Shown here piece after piece: positions 1 through 15,426 of a stretch of 55,000 nt of DNA (its first letter is position 1; each line of letters opens with the position of its first letter). Under the pieces are notes generated by a model. That model was not told where the DNA came from. It was given only the letters and a program-made list of their open reading frames with translations, and ran no database searches. The DNA is from Chrysomallon squamiferum (lineage: Eukaryota; Mollusca; Gastropoda; Neomphalida; Peltospiridae). Made by a program: the position numbers and the translations under genes. The DNA lies in assembly GCA_012295275.1 (NCBI GenBank), contig CM022678.1:15545545-15600544 (forward strand). Direction: 5' to 3'.

Positions 1-1019
1 AGCACTTTTAATGCAATAAATTTGAAACCACAGAATAGATAGATAGATCGCCTCATTGCCCTTCTCTGAATGTGCCAAGGTAAAAGAAAAACTTCTTACC
101 AATATTAATGTCTATAAGTATGTAGTCGATTGCTGAATTATACTTTAACTACAATATGCCAGCTTCAAGACTTCTTGGCAATGTGAAAGTTGATAGTCAT
201 GTTGTCGTTTCTGCTGATGCTATAACTGCAGTGTATGGCCAAATTATTCTAATATAAGCAATTGTAAAAATACGTTCAGCACCTAAACTTGATTTGAAAT
301 ATCATTAAATCACAAACACGTTGATAAATAGGTATTCGACAGTTCACTGTATATATAAGCTAAAAAAAAAAAAATGTATGTATTTGAATCATGATGTAAC
401 TTTATGAGACATTATCTCTGCTATACTGAGATGTTTTTGATTGATATCTGTAAATGCGATCATGCACAACCAGTGTAGAGTTAAATACTTAACGAAACGT
501 AAACAGATATTCCTATTGTGATTTGTTCCTGGTGAAAATTTTACCTTGCTAATAAGTACCTAGCGTTCGTGTTAAAAAGAACTTTAAACGGTCTTTTATG
601 AATGTCTGTTTGTTTATTCATTTATTTATTTATTTAATCATTTATTCATTTGTTTGTTTGTTTGAATATTTATTTATTTATTTATTTACTTATTTATTTA
701 TTTACTCTCTCCCATTGCCTAGTATTTAACATATTTTTTTTTAAATAAACGTTCACCAGATGACTCATGGTTTTCTAATGATTTATATATTTAAGAAAAT
801 TGTACACTAGCTTGCTTGGACACATTAGTTTTCAGCTCTCCAGGATTTAACTGATATCAGCTGACAACACAAAGCCTATCTCACGAATGTAATATAATAT
901 AGTTTCCTAATTTATTATAATATTTACTAACATGACTGAAATAACACAACGTGATGTTTTAAACTGACTGATAGTGCTGTGTGTTGATGTATTTTTTTAC
1001 CGTCATTTTGTTTAATGTT

Positions 1020-1560
1020 ATGTGTCACGTGATTAATGATGTGTTACAGTACACTGCTGTCTTCTTGTGCAATGTCATGTCGCATTGTGTCAGGTCACGT
1101 CGTTTTAATTGTGTCGTACCTTTTTATGTATCATATTGTGTTATGGCTTATCATGTGTTTGTAGTATCATATTATATCGTTTTGTGTAGTATACCACGTT
1201 TCGTGTTATACGTCACCTTATATAGTACTAAGTTTTATCCTCTGTTTTGCCTCATTTTGTTTTGTGGAGGATATCATGCTATACCATCTTCTGTTGTATC
1301 ATTCAGTATCATCTTGCATGATATTATGTTATGTCGTTTTGTGCAGTATAGTACCCTGTTATATTTTCTTGTGTAGTATCATTCTTTTACAGCACCACGT
1401 TATGTGGTCTTGTGCAGTATCCTGTTATAGTTTCTGTTATATCATCTTATGTCGTTGTGCTGTATCTTTATGTGAGTAATATTCTCATTATGTTGTGTCA
1501 CATCGATTTGTGTCTTTGTTGTTATTCCATGTCACATCTTGAGATATGTAGCGTATTACG
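1020..1560. repeat. Degenerate minisatellite, T/G-rich
   Basis: Variants of a short phrase resembling GTTATGTCGTTTTGTGCAGT recur at uneven spacing of a few tens of bases, with TGTGTAGTATCAT as the commonest neighbour. Units are strongly diverged, so this looks like an old tandem repeat. Long open frames in it come from the biased composition and are not genes. Confidence 0.5.
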
Positions 1561-1639
1561 TTATTTGTACTGTAGTATCGCTGTTGATATTTTTATTTTG
1601 TGTTTCTGTTATATTTTATTTTGTTGTCATTGAAATTAT

Positions 1640-1686
1640 CATCATCATCGTCATCACCACCACCACCATCACCACCACCATCATCT

Positions 1687-1765
<79 letters not shown>
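1640..1765. repeat. Compound trinucleotide microsatellite (CAT/CAC then ATT)
   Basis: About 50 bases of CAT and CAC triplets run directly into about 75 bases of near-perfect ATT repeat. Poly-Ile and poly-Asn open frames on the two strands are translations of this repeat. Confidence 0.9.
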
Positions 1766-1985
1766 GTGAGATTTGATACTGTATTTCTGTGAGCGGCAAT
1801 ATGATGTAATGTGTTTTTTGTGACGTGCCAAAATGATGATAGGATGTGATTACCATAAAGTATCACTTCCACCATATTATTTGTGAAGTTATTTGGTTTC
1901 TAACTGAAATCATGTAAACTGAACTCATGAGTTTCACTTTGTTATATAATATGACGTAACACTGTTTTATGTTTTGTATTACCAG

Positions 1986-3486
1986 GATACCAAACAAGAG
2001 AATGACGTCAGAGAGGAAAATGATAAACAAAAATCAAAACAAAACAAACAAGATGATGACAAAGATACAGGTAAACAAAGTTTTAAAATTCGTTTATTTA
2101 ATAAGCTAGTGATACCAAATTTCGACATTAGTTAATAGTTTATATAATACTTTATATAGTTTATATAAATTAAAATTAAAATTCTTAACATCAACGAGGG
2201 ACTGATGCAAATAAAATGTAATATTGTAATATTTCAAATATTTGTTAATTTTTGTATTTATATTAATAATAATAATAATAATAGATTTTTAATTGTTAAT
2301 TTTATATAACTGTAGTGTATATATAATTTTTTTAATTGTTTTAATTTGTGTTTATGTACCCTTGTTTACAAGACGTTAACAATTTTGTTTTATATATATA
2401 TATATATATTCACGCTTTGCCTAGTATGCTTGCTACTTTTGTATTTTGTTTTAGATATTTATAATTGCTTGTTTTCTATACTTTATTTCTGTATTGTCCT
2501 CTGTATTTTTAATTATTTATTTAGATGAAAATGTCGATGCATTTATACTCTGTTATTTGAAATTTTCAAAACTGCACTGTATGTATTAATAACTGAAAAG
2601 TAAAATTCTTTGTACGTAAAGTATATTGTTGAGACATTTTTCATTTCTGTAACCATTTCATATATATATTTATATATATAGCTTTTTATATATAATTATT
2701 CCACTACAAGATATCTATTATAGCTAATTCACTCTAGCTAATATAGGTAAAAATATATGTTTTCTTTATGCATGTGATACGTGTTATTACCTGAAGTCTA
2801 GGTACATAAGAAATAGATTTAGAAGCAGAAATCGTGATCTAGAGACCGTATAAAACCATATCACCTCACAGCCAATCCCAATTACCTCGCCAGGCTCTGA
2901 CACAAAGCATCAATAATGAAAGCCAGGAAACAACAGGGTGTTTGTTACAGATACGTGTGCTTCAAAACAAATGTAAGTCACAGACGACTTTGAAAATGTA
3001 ATGAGAAATCAGGAACGCTCTGAACCAAACGTGTTCGTTTGTTTCACTGTTTGCTAATTTGTCTACTAATGAAAAATCGATTTTATTTTGTGTTTGTTTT
3101 GCTAATTACCTCTCACGTTTCGTCACCACCGTTTGCGAGCAGAAATCCTTTTAATCATTAATGTCACTTCAAGAGTTGTCTGCCGTGGCTGGAACTCTCT
3201 AGCGAGGTCAGAGGTTGTATCTATGACAGGCGTGTTTGAAAAGATCTGTTACAGAAGTATGCGGAAAATAACTCAACACCAACTTAAGAGTCGTGTGTGT
3301 ACGTTAATCTTTTCATCACTCCTCTGTAGACTTGAGTTTGTAATTAAGTTCAGACACCTGTGGCAGAACCAACGACTGATTCCTGTTTAATTAGTTAGAA
3401 ATCCTGTCAAATTAACAACATTCGCAATCTGTCCATAGCGTTTATTATTATATAAACAACTTCTTAATCAGAAACACATAACTTAT

Positions 3487-3522
<36 letters not shown>

Positions 3523-3626
3523 ACACACACACACATTTAAAGTTACACATGTATAAACGGATCTCAAAATAGAATATATTATCTCTGTTTCTGTATATAT
3601 ATATATGTACATGTATATATATATAT

Positions 3627-3673
<47 letters not shown>

Positions 3674-4126
3674 TATATATATATATATACACACACACAT
3701 ATAATAAAAATACACACACACAACTGATACATACATAAAACATACACATAAGCAGACACATTCGTACAGACAAAATAGAAGGTGAAATATCGAATATATA
3801 TATCTTACATTCTAATACGTCACTCTCGCAAGCCTGAAAAGCTAATAGTTTCTAAGTGTCTGCGCGGCACGACTGCGTTTTCAAAGCTTTATATCTGAGT
3901 CATGACAGGGATTAACAAGCAGTGTTTGTGTAGGGTCATATTCAAAACCTTTTATTTATTTTTCATAATGTTCTTTGTATGGACATGACATTACATATTT
4001 TATTTTCTACTTACATTTAATAGCACCGTGTACAGATCTAGTCTTTATTTACATTAGTTAATGTTGAACGTGTCGTGTCAGATACAGACAAAGAACATTC
4101 ATACGTGTACACTCTAACGTGCACAC

Positions 4127-4176
<50 letters not shown>

Positions 4177-7100
4177 TTATATACCCTAACCCACACGAAC
4201 AGTTTAAAGAATTTGACAAGCTGTTCGTATCTGTTAAATGGAAATGTGTATTTATTACTTCAAACTTACTACAAGAGACAAATGTCAGTGCCATTAGCTA
4301 ATTAAGACCACTGACAAAGCAGCTGAGTCCATAGCGTGCACAGAATATACCTACACACGAGAATTCCATTTAGGATCATGGCCATGTTTTTGTCTTTAGA
4401 ATCGATAAGAGAGAAAAGCATTCTTTTCTTAATTAAGCTCCATTTAACCGTTTGTTAAGACCCACATATCAAATAGTAGTTAGCTGGATTGTATAGCTGG
4501 GATCAAAGTGGTACATACAAATTAATAAATCAAAACCGCACGGAAAATTATCTGCAGAAATCAACTGTTATTACAAAATCAGGCATATATCGTTGCTAGG
4601 GAACAGTTAGATTGTGATTTGATGTTTTTGTTTTAATATTTATATTTTTATTTACTCTTTAACTTTCTTCTGGCTTTAGCTTTTAGTATTTTTTTTTTTT
4701 AAAGTTTATTGTTGTCGTTGTGGTTATCGTTGTTGTTGATGATGTCGTTATTTAGAAGCATGTTCGATAACATCCCTTTTGTTGTTGTTTTTGTTGTGAA
4801 AGCACATTAGATCATTTGTTGTTGTGTTCTTATAGCAAACACACTGAACCGTTTGGTTTGTTTTTTGTTTTTTGTGGTGTAGTTCTCACATCTGTTGTGT
4901 TATTCCACGTAGTTTGGTGTAAACAGTGACAGCACCTCTACCTTAACTTCTAAAGCACCAGAGTGAATTTGTGTTTGTTTGGATTTTGCTTACTAGAAAA
5001 ACCAGGCGAGTCGTCTGAATTAACGACACAATCAGGTCTCGATTACCACGACACTGGACAAGGTCAAAACACGGGAGTAATCTCCACTGGTCACATGACT
5101 GAGGAGGGGGTTGATGGGATATTTGATAACAAAGTAAGTAGTAGACAGTCGATGTTGTCACGTGATCGGTTTCAAAATGAGGCTGAAAACAGAGCAGTGT
5201 CGCGGTTAAATCAGACGCAGAAAGAAAATGGCTACGTTCACGCAACGCGTAACTCAGAGGAGCAGGTTGACCCCGCTGACGCAGAAAGTACGACCTCGCT
5301 CGACGCGTTGCAAGAAAATGACGTAACCAGATCTGATAACAAGAGAGAAAACAACGACTCGAGTCCTAGTCATAAAGATAGGCAAAACGACAAAGATAAG
5401 CCAGACGAAACAGACGTATCAGAGGATAAGCCAGTTGAACCACAGGCACTGGAAGACGTACCATGTGAAACACTTGAATCAGAAAACGTACCATCTGAAA
5501 CACATGAAACAAAGGACGTACCATCTGAAACACTTGTATCAAACGTACCATCTGAAACACTTGTATCAGAAAATGTATCAAAAGAAGATGTATCTGGATC
5601 AAAGGTAAATAATGAAACGAACTTTTTTTCTGACTCAGAGAACAAGGAGGATGACGTAAATGTCACACAGACTGATCAGAACGTACAGGACGAATATGCT
5701 GACGACGAAGACGACGATGATTCATCTTTCATAAGTGTTTCATTGATATTAGACGGCGACGACAGTGAATCTAACTCGGACGACACCTACACCACTGAAA
5801 GAGAGAAAGACTTCAAAGAAAAAGACCAAAATAAAGAAGATGTCACTGAAAATAGAAATGAAAATAATGACGAAATTATCAACCCTGAGGATGGAACTGT
5901 TACGATTAAACAAGCCCCACCGAACGATGAATGTCCACAAACAGGTGGAACGGGAAATAATGAACAATCTGATCACGAAAAATCGGAGGATTTTCCACAG
6001 AAAAGCGAAGGAGAAAGAGTAACTGATGACCATTCCAAATCACCAGAAAATAACGAGTCATTTTCAGAGGACACCAATGACGTGATATCTTCAGATTATA
6101 CTAATTACAGGAACGGGTCTTTCAATTCTGAACTAGTCCAAACTCTTGAGAAGATAGACGAATCAAGCGAGCATGAAGGAACTTTGGACAGCTTACCGCA
6201 CACACCAGATATAAAAGAATTACCTGACAACCAAACTAACACGGGAATTACAGAGATCGGTCAGTCAGAAGAAGTCTTCAGAAAGCATGGTGGTGAATCG
6301 CCAGAAAAGGTTAAACTGTTGAACGACAAGGAGGAAAGGACAGACGGACAAGAGAAATTGCAGAATGAAGCTGACGAAGATAATAAAAAACAGAGCCAGA
6401 CTTTTGATTTTAAAGAAGATAAGTCGGACCCAATAAGTGAACCACAGCAAGATGGTCAGACGTCCTCAAAGGATCATTCATCTTTCAGTGATAACAAAAT
6501 CTCACAGACGAATGAAAACCAGTCATCTGAAACTGATCAGAAACTAGATTCGTCTAATACAACGTCTAGTGATCATAAAGATGACAACACTAAAGGTGTT
6601 CATGATAACGAGGATAATGACAAACATGTTAATGATATAGATGATATTGATAAGGATGATAAGGATAAAAATGTTAATGATACGGATGATAATGATAAAA
6701 AAGTTAATGATATGGATTATACTGATAAGGATGATAAGGATAAAAATGATACTTATAAGGATGATAAGGATAAAAATGTTAACGATATGGATGATACTGA
6801 TAAGGATGAAAAGGATAAAAATGTTAATGATAGAGTTGATAATGACAATAACGATAATGATAAAGACCGTAAACCGAATGACGCGATAGAAGTGAATATG
6901 TCGAAAGAAACGCAAGATCAGAAAACTGATTTACCCGACACGGTAACTACCGATGATAAAGATGTTAACGACAGAAATACCACTCAGGTTTACACACCCT
7001 TACAAGAGCCGCCATTAGCTACTAACCAAACCCACACTAACCACTACACCTACAAATCCTACGACGCACCTACTAAACATGACTCTGACACAGAGGTAAC

Positions 7101-10100
7101 ATCAGCACCAACGTCACCACATCATACTAACAAAGCACACACCACTCGTTCTGAAATACATACAGCCTCGGCTGGTTCACCCGAAACAGAAAAAGCTGAA
7201 ACGAATCCTAGTCATGTTCCTAGTTCGCCATCCCAGAGTAAGTATTCAGAAAAGGCGGTGATGCCTGAAGCAGAAAACCCAGATGTAAATAATCAGACTG
7301 AATCTGAACCTGTTGTCCACATTTCATCTGACACTTTTCACCCTAATGCTGATCCAGCGACTGAGATAACCAAACAAACTGAAGATGAAGTGAAGCCACT
7401 TTCACAATCTGCAGACAACAGTAATCATGAAAATACTGATACTGTATCCGTGTCAAACAATAACTCGTCGGCTAACGAAATCAAAGTAGAGCCTATGTCT
7501 GATATACATTCCACTTCTATAACCAAACAAACAGAGCCGACCTGTTCCCGTCCCCAGTCACACACAGCTAGTTCTCGAGACCAAGAGAACGGAGAATATG
7601 AAAATAGTGAATTTGTACTACCAAGACCAGTGCCGCCGATGGCAACGTCTTACACACAGACCGTACTCAGCAGACCTAACAGTGACAGAAGCAGTGAGGT
7701 GAACGGTTCACACGTTTCTGTAAGGGTGACAGTCGCCCAGAATAAACATCCAAGTCAAGATGACAACAGATCAGAACACGAGGAAGATGTTGGTTTAATA
7801 CCAAGACCTCTGCCGCCTATGGCCACTCACTTTGTGAAAAACTACCACACAGAAATCCCTTTGTCACCTAATCTTGACACTTACAACAGAGAAGGTAAGG
7901 TAAGTTCGGAAAACTCACAACACGGAGGAAAAGAGACAGATTCGGCAATTTCTGAAAATAGGAGCAGTTCGGAAAATTGTAAACTAAATGTAATTTCAGA
8001 TACAGACAACGTACAGGAATCAACTGAGGTGTCTAGAGATGTAGCTGAAAGAGACAACGACACCGACAGCAACATCACTGGCCCGGCGGCTACCAGTAGC
8101 CGAATTGACATCAGGCAGGACGCAGGAGTCAAACAAGGCAAGAAGAAAGCCGAGTCAGGTCGCAAGTCGACTACTTCTTCCTCTGGATCTAGAGCCAGGA
8201 CAATCAACAAGCCGACGTCTGGAACTCAGCCGACTCGGCGACGCACTCCGAGTAACGAGGGAGACAGGAAGTCAATAAGATCAAGTATCAGTGCCAAAAA
8301 GACCTCAGGAAGAGCCGTCAGCAACACCAGCTACGCGTCGCAGAAGAAAGGAAGCAGAGCCGTCAGCAGCACCAGCTACACGTCGCAGAAAGCAGCGAGC
8401 AGAGCTGCGAGCAACACCAGCTACACGTCGCAAAAGAAAAGAAACATTTCTGCCGAAAGAGCCGGACGAACACCGTCAGTAAAATCCAATTTATCAAAAA
8501 CTTCGCGTCAGAAGAGTCCGTCCAAGAAGGACGACAAATCCATCTCAGTGAAATCTCTAGGCTCAAAGACGTCCGAGAAACTAGTAAATGGCGTCTCTGG
8601 GAAGGAAGCCGAAACAGAAATACCAACCGACAACGAAGAAGATGCGAAGGCTGAGCCAGAAAAGAAAGCTGCGGAAGAACCTCCTCAGCAAGTACTTTCA
8701 GACACAAGTGCTGGACCTGAGACTAGTCATGACGAGTCGTTTGCTAGTTCCAATTACTCGAAATACTCAGACGAGAGAGATACTACCGACAAAGAAGAAC
8801 CGGAACACTTGATAGAGGTCGCTCCGGCGTTCAAACCCCCAGTGACCGAGAGCGAAGAAGAAACAGATACTTACGGAGAGGAGGAGACAGTTTCTGCAGA
8901 CGAAGCTCCTAAACCTGTGGAGAAGGTCAAAGAGGAAACTGAAGAAGAAACGGAAGACGAGGAACAGAAGAAAAGGGATTTGGAACTGGAACACATCGAG
9001 GAAAAGGACCAGCCAACTAAAGAACCGGTTACAGTGAAAATTCAAAAACACGTCACGACAATTGTCGAACCTCAACGAAGCAGCAGAATGAGCGGCCGAA
9101 CTAGCAAAGGGTCAGAGTTGAGCGGCTCGTTCAGATATCGTCAGGGTCTGTACAACGCTTCACGAACCTCCACGAGGACGTCGAGCCGACCAAGAACTAC
9201 GACGACAACGACATCATTAGGAAAAGGTGATTATGAGTGTTTGTGTTCGTTTGTAAGGTGGTGTTGTTTTCTAAATGTATTTTGGTCCCTGTTGTAATTG
9301 ATCAGGTTGTAGTAGTAACAGTGGCTACAAAAAGTGCTTTCAGTAGACGTTTAAAATATGGTAGATTAATATCGACTGCATGTTATCAAATTCCCAAGAT
9401 TTAATTAAATATTACCCGTTGTTTTGGAGCTTGTCTTTTCTTTATTTTTTTTATTTTTTTTATATTATTATTATTTTTTATTTTCTAGAGCAATAAAAAT
9501 GTGTCTTTAGTTTATTAATAATAATTATTGTAATCTGTGTGCTTATTTGTGTGTGTGTGTGTGTATGTGTTTTACATAGCGAAACAGTGAAACCTGACAT
9601 TTAAATATTAACAATAAATATTGTAATTTTCTGCTGATTACATTTTTTAACTTTATTATCTAACACATCCAGAAAATCAAATTAATAAATGTCTGTTGAA
9701 ATAACAACGGAAATTTATCTCACGCCGCCTACAAACATTTTATTTCTCTTTTCTTTATACCTGTGTTAATTTTTAACTAAGCAAATTTAATATTTGTGCT
9801 TAAAAAATATAATAATAAAAAATAAAAAAATACAGAAAATATATCAAACATAGGTCCATATCATTATTATTATTTTTATTATTTTAATTTTTTCTTTTAT
9901 TTTTCTGTAACCAATCACTATTGAGAATAAAATTAGCTCAGGAGGGTTCTTTTTTTTTTTTTTAAATTTAATTTTCAGTTATATACCACAGATAAAATAA
10001 TTTTATTGATCTTAGCTATCTGTATATGTTTCGATGGATTTTGTTAAGAAAATATTTCCAGACAAATATGTGACTGCAGACAAAAATTGTTTCAAGAGAA

Positions 10101-12362
10101 AAATCTATATCCTGACTTCTCCACTGTAAGCGCTTTGTTATAAAAACTACCAAAGGTAAAAAGATTTTAGATAAATATCATTATTTCCTTAATTATCTCA
10201 AACCTCGTCTTCTTCAGACGAGTTTAAATAAATCAGTAACGTTCTTTTCAGCAGTATTATTAATCTCCTTTAATAAACTCAGTAGAAACCAGTAAGTAAA
10301 GAATACATTTGACACTGCCAAACACTCGCGGCCAAAATCCATCCTAATACCTTACAGTATTCAGCAAATAGCATTAGAAAAATGTCAAAACCTTCTTTGT
10401 GTAATAAAAGCACAGTTAAGTAATTAGTTTGCTAAAGTCGTCGTCTGTGTGGCGAGATAGACGATTGGGTAATTTAGTTTTTTTTTATTTCGAATTAACA
10501 GACATGAATATCAACTGAAGTCACGATAACGTGACGTTTTAAACAGAATGAAATTAGTGAATAAAAATTCCTTGATGTGAGATTAACCAGATGGCCTCAT
10601 TTATTTATTTATTTATTTTTTTTTACGTAATTATTGATTAATTAATTAATTATTTTGTTTATTATGTAAAAATAAGGTTAATGTAAGTTAAGCACTGATT
10701 CTCTGTCGGCCTATTGCAATCGCTTTAAGTAACAACCGAAACTATAAAATTAAGATTTATGTAACGTAACTATGGTGATCGTCAGACAGAAGATTAGATA
10801 TTGACATAGAGACACAATATAGATCAAACGAAATGTTTACAGGATTTGTGTATCGCTATAAATAAGAATAAAATATCATTCAGCGTTACGTAAATGTAAC
10901 GAAATGAAAAATATGAAAATAATTATTTATCAATAATATCCTCCGCTACCGTTTATTAAATCGATACAACCTTATGGATTGGTTAAGCCTTTAACATGTT
11001 TATTGCATTCTCCGAGTTTTCACGAAGTGCCTCTGCTGCAGCGTCAGATTACCATTACAAACCTTAACCCCAGGATGAGGCTGGAGGAGAGAAAGAGGCG
11101 TTCATTAAACTTCCCACGACTCCAGACCTGGAGCGGCTAATTCTCGTTTATTCTCGTGAATCCAAGTTATTCTCGTTTTTAATATCTTACAGCATGGTTG
11201 TCAGCCATTTTATTTATTGTCTTTAATTTTCAAATTTTCTTTTCGTTTTCTTTTCATTTCATGTTCTTTCTTACTTTTTTCTTCACTTTTTCTTTTCTTT
11301 CTTTCTTTATTTATAATTTTCTTCGAGGTACAATTACTGGCATTAATCCGTATGTTCTTGGCATATTTATGTAACTAATCGTGTTCAAGGTTAAGTGAAA
11401 GCTTATTAAAGAACACCAGTAAATCTGTATATTTTATTATTCATGCAGAAATACCTGACAAAGGTCATTGACTTCTTCTTCTTTTTCTTTTTTTTCTTTG
11501 CTGTCTCTGTTTTTAGTGTTTATTATTTTCTTACCTTGATTTCTTTTTTAAATTTTATTTGGCAGGTGTTCATTACATCTTATGTTAAATCGTTAATTAG
11601 TAAAATAACTGTTTTTGACATTAAATTGATCTCACATTATATATAAAGTGGCGAAAAAAAAAGAAGAAAAAAGTTCGTACAAGTCGCATGGTTCGATCGA
11701 GCCTTTACAAAACTGTAGTAACGTGTAAGGGAACATGATAATGTTATCAATCAAATAAACTGACAGTATAGGTTACGTGCCTGATTTTCTGATTCGTATA
11801 CCGTTGTTGTATACTAAACACTTCGTATGTTTTGTTGTTACAATCTTATAAAGATACTGAACACTGTGAAATGAATGTTTACATTTATAACTGATCTACA
11901 TACCAATAGATAGTTTTCTTTATCTTCCAAACTATATTTCATAAAATATTTTCGACAGAAAGAAATCTAACAATGAATCCATTGACCCGTCACACTAAAG
12001 GGATATTCTCACAAAGCGATATTTTGCACCGAGTAATCGCATAGTCGTTACGACTTGTCGCATAGTGTGAACGTCTCTTTAGAAATCTGATTCTTGTTTC
12101 TTCTGTGCTGATTTTCTGTTTTTCAACATAATTTGCACGAAAGCACTTCGTTATTCTTAAGCAGCTCTTATGTGTGTGTGTAAATGCACTTTCATGAATA
12201 ATTTTATGTTTTGGTGACGGTTGTTTTCCATTAAATTATTTTGCGAAATTTTTATAGTGGGTATTTGCTTTTTGATTCTTACATTCCTCTGTCGTATTTA
12301 TTGTTTCTTTTTTTCTTGTTAACTTTTGGTGGGCTCTTGTTTTTAAACTGGTTTTATTAATT

Positions 12363-12393
<31 letters not shown>

Positions 12394-12611
12394 TTTTATG
12401 CATATATAAATATATATTTGTCCACTTTTCGACATATTTAGCGTCAGATTTTATTTTTTTTAAATTTTATTCCTTTTTTTTTAAAGCATTTAACTGATAT
12501 TTAAATTTATCTAAGTTATTTTCTTTCTTATCTCGAAAATAATCTTCTTTTCTATTTTCCTTTTTTTTTCTTTAAACGAATATGATGGTATTTTATTTAT
12601 TTATTTATTTA

Positions 12612-12642
<31 letters not shown>

Positions 12643-12644
12643 CC

Positions 12645-12675
<31 letters not shown>

Positions 12676-14669
12676 TTTTCGTCTTTCTTAAATTATTCAT
12701 TTTAAAATCAGTTACATTTTGTTTGTATGTTTTTGTCGAAGTGTTCTGTATGTTTATTGTTTTCACACACACATTTTTGTCGGTTGTTAAACAGAAAATA
12801 AACATAAGGAGAAACAGAAAAAGAAAGAGAAATCGAAAAAGGAAAAATCAGGATCTGATAACACCGTAAAACAGGGTAAGGAATGGATGAGTGATTCAAA
12901 TATTAAAACATTTTGAATATTTATATTAGCTCATCTATCTATAAATATATTATTAACAGAAATAAGTATCAATAAAAATGTTTGAATTCCTCACATTCCT
13001 AACTATACAGACAGAGACACAAAAAGATATATATTTATAGTTATAGATATATATTTATAGTTATAGATATATATTTATAAATTACAGACAGACAGACAGA
13101 TAAATAGAAAGACAGATGGATAGATACAGACTGATTGATAGAAAGAAAAACAGAAATAGTGAATGAGTGAGAAATAAAGCATGATAGACAGAGCTGTAAA
13201 GATGTTTCTTTTCAAACTTTGCTAATTATAGAGTATGGCATTACTATAATATATTTGCGAAACTATAAACACTTCGCTGTTTAATTCGTGCATTATCAGA
13301 AAATAAACTTTTATAATTTACTCTAATCGTAGCGAGATTCTATATTTCTTCTTATTTATATAAGATTAAAATAATAATAATAATAATAATTTTAAAAAAG
13401 CTTAACGAACAACTACGAATCTGTTATACCAGTTTTTGTCATACTTTACTGTTAGCAAAGTACGGTTGTAACAAACCAAATAATAGAATTTAACTGAAAT
13501 AATACGTTTAAATGTAGAATATTAGTTCATTGCTTAGATACATTTTAAATTAATAGCAAAAGCTAATGAATAGTACTTTAGATTGATTTGAATTCTCCCA
13601 GCTTTCTGAGATTCAAACGAGACAGAATTTGTTCGTTAACACTTTAACTGCTTAATTTACAGATTCAACCGATGGTCGATCAAAGCAAAAAGAATTTTTC
13701 AAAGAAGAACTCAGAAGATTAGAAGAAAGTCTTAAAAAGGAAAGATCAAGAATTCAGCGACCTCCAATGTACATCTGTATTTTAATGATTTTTTTCTCTC
13801 CAGGATTATAGATTTTGTAATTAACGCTGATAATGAGTGGAAGGGATATTATTACAAATGTATGTCGTTAAATGTTTAAAACAGAATTAATTTTGTTTGC
13901 GACAAAGACAAATAAACACTGTTATTAATCTAGAAGTGGCATGTGACTGTAGTTTAACGGTTATTATTTAAGATCTGTTTGTTTTTATATATAGTTTATG
14001 CAAGCGAAAACAAAATCCAATACGTTTATATATATATATATAAACACACACACACACATACATACATATACATATATGACGTATTGTTATTGGTGCTGTT
14101 ATTCTTCTTCTTCTTCTTCTTCTTCTTCTTATTATTATTATTATTATTATTATTATTTCCAGAAAGAAGAACATTCCCTATACATTCAACAGTCTGGACC
14201 CGTATTTCAATATTCATGTAGCAAAATACCTCATCGAAGCGGTAAGCAAGTCTGTTATTGTTCACCAGTAAAATATAAATAAACACGATTATATTACTTA
14301 ACAATAACAAACAGGATTTTTAAAGTATTAGCCACCTGAGATTTTATTTGTTACCTAGTAACTGGCAATTTTGGGCTATCGTAAAGTTATTATGCATGAA
14401 TAACGTTACAGCAATTGTTAACGTCATTGCATCAATTAAAATTGTAGTTTCGAATACGGAATTATGGTTATAATAATAATAATAATAATAATAATATATT
14501 ATTATTATTATTATTATTATTAATATTATTATTATTATCGTATCCTTGCCACTGTCATGTATATTTATAGTCTGTAATGTTTTAGTCCTAATCTACCTAT
14601 ATTATTTTATTTCTATCGTCTTTTCTTTATTTTTTATTTTGTTGTTGTTTGTCTTTGTGTGTGTGTACG

Positions 14670-14732
<63 letters not shown>

Positions 14733-15365
14733 ATATGGTTGTGTCTCGTGTCTTCCTTTTTCATAGATTCGTTTGTCTGTGTGAGTGTGTCTGTGGGCGC
14801 GCGCGCTCGCGAAAGTGTCGTAATATTAAGAAATAAACGCGAACAGTATTTGAGTTTAGAGAAGATAACTCTGTGTGTTTCAGCCCGAGGAGATGTCCCA
14901 CGTGTACGCGAGCCGCGAGACGGCGCTGGGGCTGTGTGACCCGCTGGAAGACTACAGAATGGACCACGTCGACGACTACAGAGACAAACTGCCAGGTGTT
15001 TCCTCCAAGTCGGTCAACAGATACCACGAGATGATGAAAAAAGAGTAGGAACGCTTTTTCATCATCGGGGAATTTTGTTTATGGATCAGATATGAAATAT
15101 ATTTGCATCCAATAAAAAAAAAAAAAAAAATAATAATAATAAATAAAAAAAAAAAAAAAAAAAAAAATGTAAAAAAAAAAAATATTCATGACATAATTGC
15201 AAAATGTTCAATATTATGTTAATTTTAAATTATAACAGTAGCAACATTACTACAATAATAATAATAATTCTAATTATTACTACCATCACTGTTATTACTA
15301 TTACTATTACTACGTCTATTACTACTTCTACTACTATTACTACAACTACTATGACTACTACTATC

Positions 15366-15426
<61 letters not shown>

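Larger units (their letters stand above)
1..1985. other. Upstream intron or flank with no supported exon
   Basis: I found no convincing coding exon here. The exon starting at 1986 has a 3' splice acceptor (AG at 1984-1985), so at least one more exon of that gene lies upstream, either hidden here or outside the window. The stretch is AT-rich, with TTTA-type simple repeat around 615-705, a degenerate T/G-rich repeat at 1020-1560, and a CAT/CAC then ATT run at 1640-1765. Open frames here only translate simple repeat. Confidence 0.6.

Noticed and set aside
1593-1856. Asn-rich and Ile-rich open frames
   Set aside because: Translation of an ATT/CAT microsatellite.
3133-3390. 85-codon open frame starting with Met in the second visible intron
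   Set aside because: No conserved motif, no splice context and no codon bias; probably chance.
4963-4996. ATG at 4963 as the start of the large protein
   Set aside because: A good acceptor at 4989-4996 and the matching phase of exon 1986-2070 favour an internal exon; the extra residues (NLCLFGFCLL) look like intron translation.
8363-8707. Antisense open frame of 114 codons over the giant exon
   Set aside because: It is a shadow of the strongly biased sense codons; no recognisable protein. The same holds for the other antisense frames at 5366-6915 and 7881-9075.
11685-11705. tRNA B-box-like word (GGTTCGATCGAGCC)
   Set aside because: The spacing within the word is wrong for a B box, and no A box or cloverleaf can be drawn around it.
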